DNA from: Avena insularis
Taxonomy: Eukaryota > Streptophyta > Magnoliopsida > Poales > Poaceae
Direction of reading: 5' to 3'
Assembly (NCBI GenBank): GCA_023614405.1
Contig: CM042688.1
Span: forward strand, 446,514,028 to 446,578,027
Length of the DNA stretch: 64,000 nt
How positions within the stretch are numbered: position 1 is the stretch's first letter; every line of letters begins with the position of its first letter. This document shows positions 11,594-24,900 of the stretch, one piece after another. A program made the translations under genes and the position numbers. The notes beneath the pieces are model-generated. The model did not search any database. It worked only from the letters and a program-made list of their open reading frames with translations, and was not told the DNA's origin.

Positions 11594-14500
11594 TGTAACA
11601 TCCCAATTTCAGCAACCCCGATTAGTTGTCCAGAATGCAAAAATCGGGGGGAACAAAAACTTTTTCTGATTTAATTGTCCAGTGCTTGCTTGTTGTTGTC
11701 TGTGCTTATGCTTTTGATTGTATAGCTTATGATATACTACTTACCTCAACATCAGTTGTCAAAATCTATTTAACAAAACTATCCTAGCTTATTTTACATA
11801 TTCTCAAATGTTCTGGCATTTCAAAACACGAGCCAAGATGCTTGTGTAACCAAAACTATTTTAGTAGCTTCTATTGAGAAAACTATGGAGAGCTACAATC
11901 TCCTTATGTTTTCAAGACAAAACCTTCAACTACTCTTACCTCTAGGATTTCCAAAACCTTTTATAAAGCCTTTGAGTTCTACCCTTGGTAGAAATACCAA
12001 GGACTCTCACCTCATTCAAACTCAACATTTCAAAATACCTATCCTTACCTCAAGCTAGGCTTGATGGTAACTCTAGTAGTAGCTTGAGTTGCTTGTTAAG
12101 ATGAATTCACTAGATCTGTTGTCTGACTTGTTTGCTTAGGAATTAGTATGAGATACCCTAGGAGCTCATCATATAGCATATATCTAATCCCAGAGTGTCA
12201 AACCTAAAAAAGTTAACCAAGCTAGATCTTATCTCTAGTCACTAGGTGATCATCTAAAACCCTTAACTAGATCAATTCTGAAGTGATCCATTATAGAAGT
12301 TTCCAAGTCAATGAAGACCAATTTCAAGCATGGGTCTATTCTACTCAATATACACTTAAACCTCATCCATTGGATGATGCTTTGATACCTTGAAACCAAT
12401 CAAAAACATCCCCACACATATTCTAGTCAAAAACCCTAAATTTGCTTAAATTGACCAAGTCTAGAAAACTGTTTCAACATCACTTCTTTGAATGCCTCTC
12501 TTTATCAACCCTTGTGCATATTTGGTAATGCACTTGAACCATCTTGTAGAAAATCATAAGGACTACCAAGGCCTACTCTTTCCCTTGGATAAATCACCTT
12601 TTAAGCCACTTGTTCTTCATGGTTTTGTAGGCAAGAAAATCACTTTTTTGCAAATCTTATAAACTAGCCTACTTGGTCAGAAACTCACACCTTCATCCTA
12701 TCCTCTTTGGACCAACTCTTTGCATGAATGTGTTATACTAATAAAGTTCTATCAATAACTACTTCACTTGCTCCAAATTTATCCTTGTGTTCCCAAAACC
12801 CACAAGGTTTTGAAGGCTATCTGATAATCTGCTTTGGCACCCTTATTTTATTCAAAGTTTGAAATCGATTCCTAGAGCACTGAAGTATGATCAAGCTCAA
12901 CTTCTTGTACCATGGTGTTATACTCAACTTGATCTATCCATCCATCTAGCCCATGGCCCAAGGCGAGCTCTGAGCTCCAAGATCCGACAAGGTTTTGAAG
13001 GTATAAAATTAATAATGCCTAAGATCCTTTATCCCTGGGTTTCCTTCCAAATCAAGTTGGATTACCAGAACCCAATGTTAAAAATGGTAGATACAACATG
13101 TGTACATCATCTAACTTGGATATGAAGGTTTATCAAATAATATCAGTAGTTGTTTTGGCCCAAAAACAATTAAATCCTTTCTTGTACAAAAATCTCAAAA
13201 CCACCTCAATAAAAGATAGTTTGGTTTTCTCCAAAGCACATACCCATATTTAGGTTCATTTTAAGTCTAAATATCAAAACTTATCTTCCCACTTCAAAAA
13301 TAAATATTTTTGAAGAGTTTCAATAATTATTTTTGCCCATTTTCTTAAATGGCTAAAACAAGAAAATATATATATTAAATACCTTTTCTTCTTAATAAAT
13401 CATGGGAAAATTCACCAATGTGTAAATTCATATCTAGGACCATCTCACACCAAAAACCAACCTTGTCCAATGTAAAAATATTAATTGAGATTCTATAAAC
13501 TACTTCTGCACTTAGTGAATAAATGACTTTAAGGGGGCTTAATATCCTCTAAAAATCCCAATTAATTCTTAGGGTTATGCATTGACCCTATCCAGACACC
13601 AGTACCATCTCACCATCTTGTCAAGCCCAAGTTTTGAAACTTCCTTCATTATCATCATTTTGGCCAAAACTAGAATTTATTCAAATTCATGTTCTAAACC
13701 ACACCAACCCTCCATCCAACCTTGCCAAGCAAGCTTACATAGCACCCACCTCTGCTCTGGTCAACCATCACTGTAGCTTCCCATCTCTTTGTATCTTATG
13801 CTTGGAAGTGAGGGAGAGAGACAAGAAACATAGCATAGACTTTAAAACTTTGGCAGCAGCAGACCGACCACTCTCTGTCCCCTGCTCAACATAGGGCTCC
13901 CCATCACCCCTCTCCACTGCCCCTAATGAGCTATCACGAGACAACACCCTCACGAAGCCATCCCATGGACTTTGTCCACCATACACCTTCCCTCCTTTGA
14001 ATAAAAGGCTAGAGGCCCTTGCGTCCCTCTCTTGCCTCTCCATTTCACTCCCTCACTCCCATCTCCCTCGCCCCAAGTTCCAGATCCCACCCCGTCGTCC
14101 CCCCTCGCCATGGAGAGGAAGGATTCCTCCTCTCGGCCTCCTCCGAGAAGTTGATTTCGTGGTCGATCCTGACCCTCTCCAACACCTCAGATACTCTCCA
14201 CAGCCATCTTCTAGCTCCCCCAAGACTCTATAATCGAACCCAGTGTCTGCATGTCACTGGAGAAGAAGAACTCCTCCCCTCGGCCATTTTCAAGAATCGG
14301 ATGTAGATCCCTGCCCTATACTCCCTTCGACCTGCATGTGGCTGATTCAGGAGACCAACACCCTACTACATCTAACCGATGTCTCTTTCTTCTCAGATTT
14401 AAATCCATCGACACCACCATCAAGCTCCGACGAGGCCCCTCTCGTGTGCGACAACCCAAGCTACATCCAGCCATAGAACCTAGCCATGCCGACCATCTCC

Positions 14501-17500
14501 GAGCGAGCCGCAGGTATGCCGCCCGAACCTCCCCTACCGCCGCTAGGGTTCCGGCCCCTCTATCCACGACGAGAGAAAGGAGATGAGTCGGGGTCGTCGA
14601 TCACACTCTAATCGGACGACCCTAGCATCCCCTTACCGCTTCGCCCCGGGCAGCCACTGACGCGTGGGCCCTCCACCCGAGGTTTGAAATGTGCTCCCGT
14701 GTGCTCCCCTCGCCATGATGGGCCGAATATGGCGCTGCGCGGCCCAGTTCGTGCAGATCTAGCCCAAGGCCACCTTTTCTTTTACTCATTTTCATATATC
14801 TAGAAATTTGTCCTTTGGTTTAAATCGTTTTGAAAATGTGAATCAAGACAAAGTGCCCAGATCTAAATTTTCCTAGATGCATACCTATTTTCTCTAACAT
14901 GCAGACCCAACCCAGGCCCATATTTGTATATATTAAATTCTTCGAATTAATTTCCTAACTAGTACCTTTTCTAAAGATTAAATTACTCTGTGAGTTTACT
15001 AGACCTAATGGATCTGAAACCAACTTCCTCTTGTAGGTATTTAATGTTCCTATCTCATGGAATTGACCTTAGGCCAATTGGAACCTTATATGTACTTTAA
15101 TAAAAATAACAAAAACAATACATTTTTTAATTCAGAAAATTCCCTAGGCCAAACCATAGCTTGTTTTGTGTTCATTCCAACTCTATATGATGTGGTACAT
15201 CAGTAACTATCGAAACCTAGGAGCTCAGCGAATATTGAGCCACTATTGAATTTTAATGGCTTAAACACTTCTGACTAGGGTATTTCCACTAGATAAATCA
15301 TCACAGAAGCATAGTGACTCCAAAAATAGTGATTTCAAATTCTGTTGAAAGGTATTGGCAATACTTATCCATTATCCTTTACCTAATATCATTTAGACCT
15401 GTAGAATATATATGGTGAAAAAGACAAATATACTACAAAACTGACTTTGGGAATTTCCCAATGGCATGCTGCAAAATATTTTGAAGTGATTCCAACTCTC
15501 ACTAAACCAGTCCATCAAATCCTACTTAACCACCCAAGGAAATTGTTTTTGGAATTACAGGACTTTTCTGGTGATTTTCCACCTAAACTAAAGGTTATTT
15601 CACTAGAAATATCATAACTAAATATAGAAAATTGATAAACTGATGAAACCACTTTTGATGGCCTTGTTTTATCAACACCTATCTATAGATATCATTCTTG
15701 TACATTCATATCATGCATACCAAAGCCCTAGTTCAACACCCTTTCATTTGGTGGTATTTGACAAATAAATCACAAAGGCAAATCCACAAACACAATAAAA
15801 GTAGATCCAAATGCCATGCTCTCAAACTATCAAAACCTACTGACTTTAGTATGATGTTGAATGTTTGTTTGCTATACTGTAATGGTGCTTGTATGCCTTG
15901 TGTTGATTGTGGCTCTGTTTGCTTGCATGTATCCTCTTTGACGATGCTAGTTGCGATTATATCGAAGGCCCGAAGAAGATTGTTATTATTTTGGATATTA
16001 TGGAATTCTAAGAAGAAGTCCAGGGACATATATTGCCAGTTTGCTGCTCTCAGGCAAGCCACCTTCTTGCTCATAAGCCTTGTCCTATAATTTTACTTAT
16101 GCATGTTTTACCTACTATTTTATGAAAACTGCATTGTTTTATTATATGATGATCTACTTGGTAGTGGCTTGGCTTCTCCAAACCATTATGCCTTTGTACT
16201 ATTAAGTACAATCCCCTTGATGACACCTACTTGACCCTAGTATGGTAGATGGTGTATAACACCATACCCCTTTGGTTGATCCCATTTTAGCCGAAGCATA
16301 ACTACAGGATGGGAAGACCCCCGAAAAAGGTTTACAAAATGTTTATGGAAAAACATTGGTGAGGTCTGACCTACCAAGAGAAGTTTGAGAAAATAAAAAA
16401 AAATTGTTTTACAAAATGCTGAAAGATGGAGCAAAAAGGTTTACGAAAATGCACCTGGTTCTTTGCAGTTTTGCTAGAACAATTAACCCGTGCAACCACA
16501 TTACCCTGGAGTGGGACGGGGCTTAACTCAAAGTAGTTCACTCTGATATGGGATTCTCACTGCTACGTATGGGGGATCATCTCCCTCAAAATCCGAGCTT
16601 ACCTTTACAGAAAGGGTCAACTGTTAGGCAGTCACCTAGAGGAAGCAGAGTCACCCATGTGAGGGACCGGGCGAACTATGAGCCCTTCATTGGAAGTCCC
16701 CCCTCCAGGTCTGAGTAGAGTGCTCCGGTTGGTTCGTGGATCTAGACATCCCTGTCTTGAGGGGAACAATTGATAGGGCAGGGCTCATGTCAGAGTGGAC
16801 CTTCCGAGGGTTATGTTTGATTATTCGAAGCCTGCATACTGGTGTATGACGAATCACGATGAACCGCGACGGATGTATCGAATCTTGTGGGTAAAGTGTA
16901 CAACCTCTACAGAGTGCAAATATATTCCAATAGCCGTGTCCACGTTCATGGACGGTTGGGAAGGTTGCTTTAGAGCGGTGCTGGTTTTGATTTCAAAAAG
17001 GACTTCGGAAAAGCAAAGGCTTTGGAAATGATTTAACCATGGGATGGTCGAAAAGGAAGGAAAGGAGTTTGGTCATGAGATGACCGGAAGGAATAAACAA
17101 ATGGGTGACCCAATCCTAGTGTTTTCCAAAACTTTTCAACAAGGTTTCAAAAAAGGTTTTACAAAAGTTCTCAACAAAAATATGTAGATGCTATATTTAC
17201 AAGAGAAACTAGTTGAGAAAAGAACCTCTCTTGGAGCCCTCCTACTACCACAGCCATAATGCATATCCTCTTGTTATTATTACTGTTATCTTTTAAGGTG
17301 GTTTACGAGTACATTCAAAGTACTCACTGTTATTGTCCCTGTCTATTAACTTGGTTAGATATCGAGAAGAAGGTGAAGTTGAAGACTATGTGAGCTAGGA
17401 CGTTCTCCTAGTCAGCTGCCTATAGGTTAAAGCATGGCTCGGGTTCTATGCTTGATGAAGTTCTGCTGATGATTATTGATGTAGCCATAATGGCATGTAA

Positions 17501-17634
17501 GGTATGACATGTATCCGCTTAAGTAATAGGTGTTTACTTTGATACTTGTCAGTTATGTTCCACGACTAACTGATCATGGGATCGTGGTGTATGCATAACA
17601 GGGATTCTCAGAGGATTAATTCGGGGAACCCATA
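11594..17634 (+). repeat. 3' LTR of element 1
   Basis: This 6,041-bp direct repeat of 3551-9381 retains the 239-bp segment (11626-11864) missing from the left copy. The last bases are CCCATA, with CA mutated to TA. Satellite sequence resumes immediately at 17635 with GTTGTCATGTGG. Confidence 0.9.
14001..14008 (+). promoter_or_regulatory. Predicted TATA box of element 1, 3' LTR
   Basis: ATAAAAGG lies in the same context as the left copy at 5707 and is followed by the same C/T-rich leader. If active, it could read through 3' LTR sequence toward the satellite downstream. Confidence 0.5.
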
Positions 17635-20600
17635 GTTGTCATGTGGATCCATGTGGTCTAGGGAAAGAACACATGCAGTGCCACTAGTGGATCAATGTTG
17701 TCTAGGAAAAGAACACATGCAATTACACTAGTGGATCAATGTGTCAAACCTTGGTCACAGAGACCAATGCCACATAGGAAAGTATCTTCTACATTGCATG
17801 TTGCACCAGTGTGGCAGAAGTTGCATCACAGAATTCACTAGAGTGTGTGTTGTCATGTGGGTCCATGTGGTTTAGGAAAATAACACATACTAGTGGATCA
17901 GTTTGGTCTAGGAAAATAACACATGAAGTGACACTAGTGGATCAATGTGTCAAACCATGGTGACAGAGACAAAAAACAGATAGGAAAGCAGCTTCCACAT
18001 TGCATGTTGCACAAGTGTAGCAGAAGTTGCTTCACAGAATCCACTAGAGTATGTGTTATAATGTGGATCAATGTGGTCTAGGAAAATAATAAATGCAATG
18101 ATAATATTGGATCATTGTGTCAAACCTTTATATAGAGACCAAAAACACATAGGAAAGCAGCTTCCACATTCCATGTTGCACCAGTGTGGGAGAACTTGCA
18201 TCACAGAATCCACTGGAGTGTGTGTTGTCATGTGGATCTATTTGGTTAAGGGAAAGAACACATGCAATGGCTCTAGGTGACCAGTGTGGTCTAGCAAAAG
18301 AACACATTCAATGACACTACTGGAACAGTGTGTCAAACCATGGTCAAAGAGACCAAAAACACATAGAAAAGCATCTTCCATGTTGCATGTTGCACCAGTG
18401 TGGCAGAAGTTGCATCAAAATATCCATTGGAGTGTGTGTTGTCATGTGGATCCATGTGGTTGAGGAAAAGAACACATGCAATGGCAGTAGGTGATTAGTG
18501 TGGTCTAGAAAAAGAACACATGCAATGACACTAGGGGATCAGTGAGTCAAACCATGGTCACAGAGATAAAAAACAAATAGGAAAGCAACTTCCACATTGC
18601 ATGTTGCACCAGGGGGAGAAGTTGCACCACACAATCCACTAGAGTGTGTGTTGTCGTGTGGATCCATGTTTTTTAGGAAAAGAATACATAATGAAACTAG
18701 TGGATCATGTCAAACCTTCGTCATAGAGAATAAAAACACATAGAAAAGAAGCTTCCATGTTGCATGTTGCACTAGTGTGGCAGAAGTTGCATCACAGAAT
18801 CCACTAGAGTGTGTATTGTCATGTGGATCAGTGTGGTTTAGGAAAAGAACACCTGCAATGCCACTAGGTGGTCAATGTCGTTTAGGAAAATAGCACATGC
18901 AATGACACTAGTGCATCAGTGTGTTAAACCATGGTCACAGAGACAAACAAATAGGAAAGCAGCTTCCATATTGCATGTTGCACTAGTGTGGCAGAAGTTG
19001 CATCACAGAATCCACATGAGTGTGTGTTGTCATGTGGATCCATGTGGTCTAGGAAAAGAATACATTCAATGACACTAGTGGATTAGTGTGTTAAACCATG
19101 GTGATAGAGACCAAAAACAGATTGGAAAGCAGCTTCCATGTTGCATGTTGCACTAGTGTGGCAGAATTTGGATCACAAAATCTACCGGATTATGTGTTGT
19201 CATGTGGATCCATGGGGTTTAGGAAAATAACACATGCAATGATACTAGTGGATCAGTGTGGTCTAGGAAAGTAACACATGAAATGAAACTAGTGGAGCAG
19301 TGTGTTAAACCATCTTCAGAGAGACCAAAAACACATAGGAAAGCAACTTACACATTACGTGTTGCACTAGTGTGGATGCAGTTGTGTCACATAATCCACT
19401 AGAGTGTGTGTTGTCATGTGGATCCTTGTCGTTTAGGAAAGAACACATACAGTGAAATTAGTGGATCAGTGTGTCGAACCTTGGTCATAGAGACCAAAAA
19501 CACATAGGAAAGTAGCTTCCACATTGCAAGTTGCACCAGTGTGGCAGAAGTAGAATCATAGAATCCACTAGAGTGTGTGTTGTCATGTCGATCCATGTGG
19601 TTTAGGAAAAGAATAAATGCAATGACTCTAGGTGATCAATGTGGTCTAGGAAAAGAACACTTGCCATAACACTAGTTGATCAGTGTGTCAAACCTTAGTC
19701 ACAGAGACCAAAACCACATAGGAAAGCAACTTCCACATTGCATATTGCACCAGTGTGGCAGAAGTTGCATCACAGAATTCACTTGAGTGTGTGTTGTCAT
19801 TAGGGTCCATGTGGTTTAGGAAAATAACACATGCAATGATACTAGTGGATCAGTGTGGTCTAGAAAAATAACACATAAAGTGACAATAGTGGATCAGTGT
19901 GTCAAACATGGTGACAGAGACAAAAAAGAAATAGGAAAGCAACTTCCACATTGGATGTTGCGCTAGTGTGGCAGAAGTGCATCATAGAATCCACTATAGT
20001 GTGTGTTATATGTGGATCAATGTGGTCTAGAAAAATAACACATGCAATGATAGTACAGGATCAGTGTGTCAAACCTTGGTCACAGAGACCAAAAACAGAT
20101 TGGAAAGCAGCTTCCACATTGCTTATTGCACCACTGTGGCAGTAGTTGGATCACAGAATCTACCGGAGTTTGTGTTGTCATGTGGATCCATGTGGTTCAG
20201 GAAAATAACACATGCAATGATACTAGTGGATCAGTGTGGTCTAGCAATATAACACATGAAATGACACTAGTTGATTAGTGTGTCAAACCATCTTCACGGA
20301 GACCAAAAATACATAGAAAGCATCTTCCACATTGCATGTTGCACTAGTGTGGAAGAAGTTGCATCACATAATCCACTTGAGTGTGTGTTGTCATGTGGAT
20401 TCGTGTGGTGTAGGAAAAGAACACATTGAATGACACTAGTGGATTAGTGTGTCAAACCATGGTGACAGAGACCAAAAATAGATTGGAAAGCAGCTTCCAG
20501 GTTGCACTAGTGTGGCAGAAGTTGGATCACAGAATCTACTGGAGTGTGTGTTGTCATGTGGATCCATGTGGTTTAGGAAAATAACACATGCAATGATACT

Positions 20601-21925
20601 AGTGGATCAGTGTGGTCTAGCAATATAACACATGAAATGACACTAGTTGATTAGTGTTTCAAACCATCTTCATGGAGACCAAAAATACATAGAAAGCATC
20701 TTCCACATTGCATGTTGCACCTGTGTGGAATAAGTTGCATCACAGAATCAAATTGAGTGTGTGTTGTCATGTGGATCCATGTGGTCTAGGAAAAGAACAC
20801 ATTCAATGACACTAGTGGATCAGTGTGTCAAACCATGGTGACAGAGACCAAAAACAGATTGGAAAGCAGCTTCCATGTTGCACTAGTGTGGCAGAAGTTG
20901 GATCACAGAATCTACTGGAGTGTGTGTTGTCATGTGGATCCATGTGGTTTAGGAAAATAACACATGCAATGATACTAGTGGATCAGTGTGGTCTAGGAAA
21001 ATAACACATGAAATGGAACTAGTGGATCAGTGTGTCAAACCATCTTCACAAAGACCAAAAACACATAGGAAAGCATCTTCCACATTCCATGTTGCACCAG
21101 TTTTGCAGGAGTTGCATCACAGAATCCACTATACTGTGTGTTGTCATGTGGATCCATGTGGTTTAGGAAAGAACACATGCAGTAAAATTAGTGGATCAGT
21201 GTGTCGAATCTTGGTCATAGAGACCAAAAACACATAAGAAAGAAGCTTCCACGTTGCATGTTGCACCAGTGTGGCAGAAGTTGTATCAGAAAATCCACTT
21301 GAGTGTGTGTTGTCATGTGGATACATGTGGTCTAATAAAAGAACACACTCAATGACACTATTGGATCAGTGTGTCAAACCATGGTGACAGAGAACAAAAA
21401 AAGATTGGAAAGCATCTTCCATGTTGCATGTTGCATTAGTGTGGAAGAAGTTGGATCACAGAATATACTGGAGTGTGTGTTGTCATGTGGATCCATGTGG
21501 TTTATGAAAATAACACATGCAATGATACTAGTGGATCAGTGTAGTGTAGGAAAATAACACATGAAATGAAACTAGTGGATTAGTCTGTCAAACCATCTTC
21601 ACAAAGACCAAAAACATATAGGAAAGCATCTTCCACATTCCATGTTGCACCAGTATGGCAGAAGTTGCATCACAGAATCCTGTAGAATGTGTGTTGTCAT
21701 ATGGATCCATGTGGTTTAGGAAAGAACACATGCAGTAAAATTAGTGGATCAGTGTGTCTAACCTTGGTCATAGAGACCAAAAACACATAGGAAAGCAGCT
21801 TCACATTGCATGTTGCGCTAGTGTGGCAGAATTTGCATCACACAATCCTCTTGAGTGTGTGTTGTCATGTGGATCCATGTGGTCAAGGAAAAGAACACAT
21901 TCAATGACACTAGTGGATCAGTGTG

Positions 21926-24900
21926 TCAAACCATCTTCACAGAGACCAAAAACACATAGGAAAGCATCTTCCACATTCCATGTTGCACCAGTTTTGTAGA
22001 AGTTGCATCACAGAATCCACTAGAATGTGTGTAGTCTTGTGATTCAAGTGGTTTAGGAAAGAACACATGCAGTAAAATTAGTCGATCAGTGTGTTCACCC
22101 TTGGTCATAGAGAGCAAAAACACATAGGAAAGAAGCTTCCACATTACATGTTACACCAGTGTGGCAGAAGTTACATCACAGAATCCACATGAGTGTGTGT
22201 TGTCATGTGGATCCATGTGGTCTAGGAAAACAACACACTCAATGACACTAGTGGATCAGTGTGCCTAACCATGGTGACAGAGACCAAACATAGATTGGAA
22301 AGCAGATTCCATGTTGCATGTTGCACTAGTGTCGAAGACGTTGGATCATAGAATATATTCGATTGTGTGTTGTCATCTGGATCCATGTGGTTTATGAAAA
22401 TAACACATGCAATGATATTAGTGGATTAGTGTATTATAGGAAAATAACACATGAAATGAAACTAGTGGATCAGTGTGTCAAACCATCTTCACAGAGACCA
22501 AAAACACATAGGAAAGCATCTTCCACATTCCATGTTGCACCAGTGTGGCAAAAGTTGCATCACAGAATCCACTAGAGTGTGTGTTGTCATGTGGATCCAT
22601 GTGGTTTAGGAAAGAACACATGCAGTAAAATTATTGGATCAGGTGTTAACCTTGGTCATAGAGACCAAAACCAATAGGAAAGGCTTCCACATTGCATGTT
22701 GCACCAAGATGGCGTGGTTGCATCACATAATCCACTTGAGTGTGTGTTATCATGTGGATCCATGTGGTGTAGGAAAAGAACACATTCAATGACACTAGTG
22801 GATCAGTGTGTCAAACCATGGAGACAGAGACCAAAACAGATTGGAAAGCAGCTTCCATGTTGCATGTTGCACTAGTGTGGCCGAAGTTGGATCACGGAAT
22901 CTATTGGAGTGTGTGTTGTCATGTGGAAGACGTTGGATCACATAATATACTAGTTTGTGTGTTGTCATGTGGATCCATGTGGTTTAAGAAAATAACACAT
23001 GCAATGATACTAGTGGATTAGTGTAGTCTAGGAAAATAACACATGAAATGAAACTCGTGGATTAGTGTGTCAAACCATCTTCACAGAGACTAAAAATACA
23101 TAGGAAAGCATATTCCACATTCCATGTTGCACCAGTGTGGTAGAAGTTGCATCACAGAATCCACTAGAGTGTGTGTTTTCATGTGGATCCATGTGGTTTA
23201 GGAAAGAACACATGCATTAAAATTACTGGATCAGTGTGTCGAACCTCGGTCACAGAGACCAAAAACACATCGGAAAGGAGCTTCCACATTGCATGTTGTA
23301 CCATTGTGGCAGAAGTTGCATCATAGAATCCACTAGAGTGTGTGTTGTCATGTGGATCCATGTGGTTTAGGAAAACAACACATGCAATGACCCTAGGTGA
23401 TCAATGTGGGTTAGGAAAAGAACACATGCCATGACACTAGTGGATCAGTGTGTCAGACCTTGGTCGCAGAGACCAACACCACATAGGAAAGAAAATTCCA
23501 CATTGCATGTTGCACCAGTGTGGCAGAAGTTGCATCACAGAATACACTAGAGTGTGTGTTGTCATGTGGATCCATATGGTTTAGGAAAATAACACATGCA
23601 ATCCCACTAGTGGATCAATGTGGTCTAGGAAAAGAACACATGCAATGACACTAGTGGATCAGTGTGTCAAACCTTGGTCGCAAAGACCAAAACCACATAG
23701 GAAAGCAGCTTCCACATTGCATGTTGCACTAGTGTGGCAGAAGTTGCACCACACAATCCACTTGAGTGTGTGTTGTCATGTGGATCCATGTGGTCAAGGA
23801 AAAGAACACATTCAATGACACTAGTGGATCAGTGTGTCAAACCATCTTCACAGACACCAAAAACACATAGGAAAGCATCTTCCACATTCCATGTTGCACC
23901 AGTTTTGTAGAAGTTGCATCACAGAATCCACTAGAATGTGTGTAGTCTTGTGATTCAAGTGGTTTAGGAAAGAACACATGCAGTAAAATTAGTCGATCAG
24001 TGTGTTCACCCTTGGTCATAGAGAGCAAAAACACATAGGAAAGAAGCTTCCACATTACATGTTACACCAGGTGGCGTGAAGTTACATCACAGAATCCACA
24101 TGAGTGTGTGTTGTCATGTGGATCCATGTGGTCTAGGAAAACAACACACTCAATGACACTAGTGGATCAGTGTGCCTAACCATGGTGACAGAGACCAAAC
24201 ATAGATTGGAAAGCAGATTCCATGTTGCATGTTGCACTAGTGTCGAAGACGTTGGATCACAGAATATATTCGATTGTGTGTTGTCATCTGGATCCATGTA
24301 GTTTATGAAAATAACACATGCAATGATATTAGTGGATCATTGTATTATAGGAAAATAACACATGAAATGAAAATAGTGGATCAGTGTGTCAAACCATCTT
24401 CACAGAGACCAAAAACACATAGGAAAGCATCTTCCACATTCCATGTTGCACCAGTGTGGCAGAAGTTGCATCACAGAATCCACTAGAGTGTGTGTTGTCA
24501 TGTGGATCCATGTGGTTTAGGAAAGAACACATGCAGTAAAATTACTGGATCAGGTGAACCTTGGTCATAGAGACCAAAACCAATAGGAAAGCTTCCACAT
24601 TGCATGTTGCACCAAAGATGGCAGAAGTTGCATCACATAATCCACTTGAGTGTGTGTTGTCATGTGGATCCATGTGGTGTAGGAAAAGAACACATTCAAT
24701 GACACTAGTGGATCAGTGTGTCAAACCATGGAGACAGAGACCAAAACAGATTGGAAAGCAGCTTCCATGTTGCATGTTGCACTAGTGTGGCCGAAGTTGG
24801 ATCACGGAATCTATTGGAGTGTGTGTTGTCATGTGGAAGACGTTGGATCACATAATATACTAGTTTGTGTGTTGTCATGTGGATCCATGTGGTTTAAGAA

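Larger units (their letters stand above)
3551..17634 (+). mobile_element. Element 1: non-autonomous LTR retrotransposon with giant LTRs (LARD-like)
   Basis: Two direct repeats of about 5.8 and 6.0 kb flank a 2.2-kb interior. The 5' end is TGTAACATCC. The left LTR ends CCCACA and the right LTR ends CCCATA, a C-to-T change of the canonical CA. A primer binding site follows the left LTR and a polypurine tract precedes the right LTR, fixing + orientation. Flanking 5-bp sequences GTTAT (3546-3550) and GTTGT (17635-17639) look like a target duplication with one mismatch. Removing the element restores a satellite monomer in register. No gag or pol domain is recognisable, so mobility would need proteins in trans. 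The structure fits the class called LARD in grasses; I cannot name the family. Confidence 0.9.
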
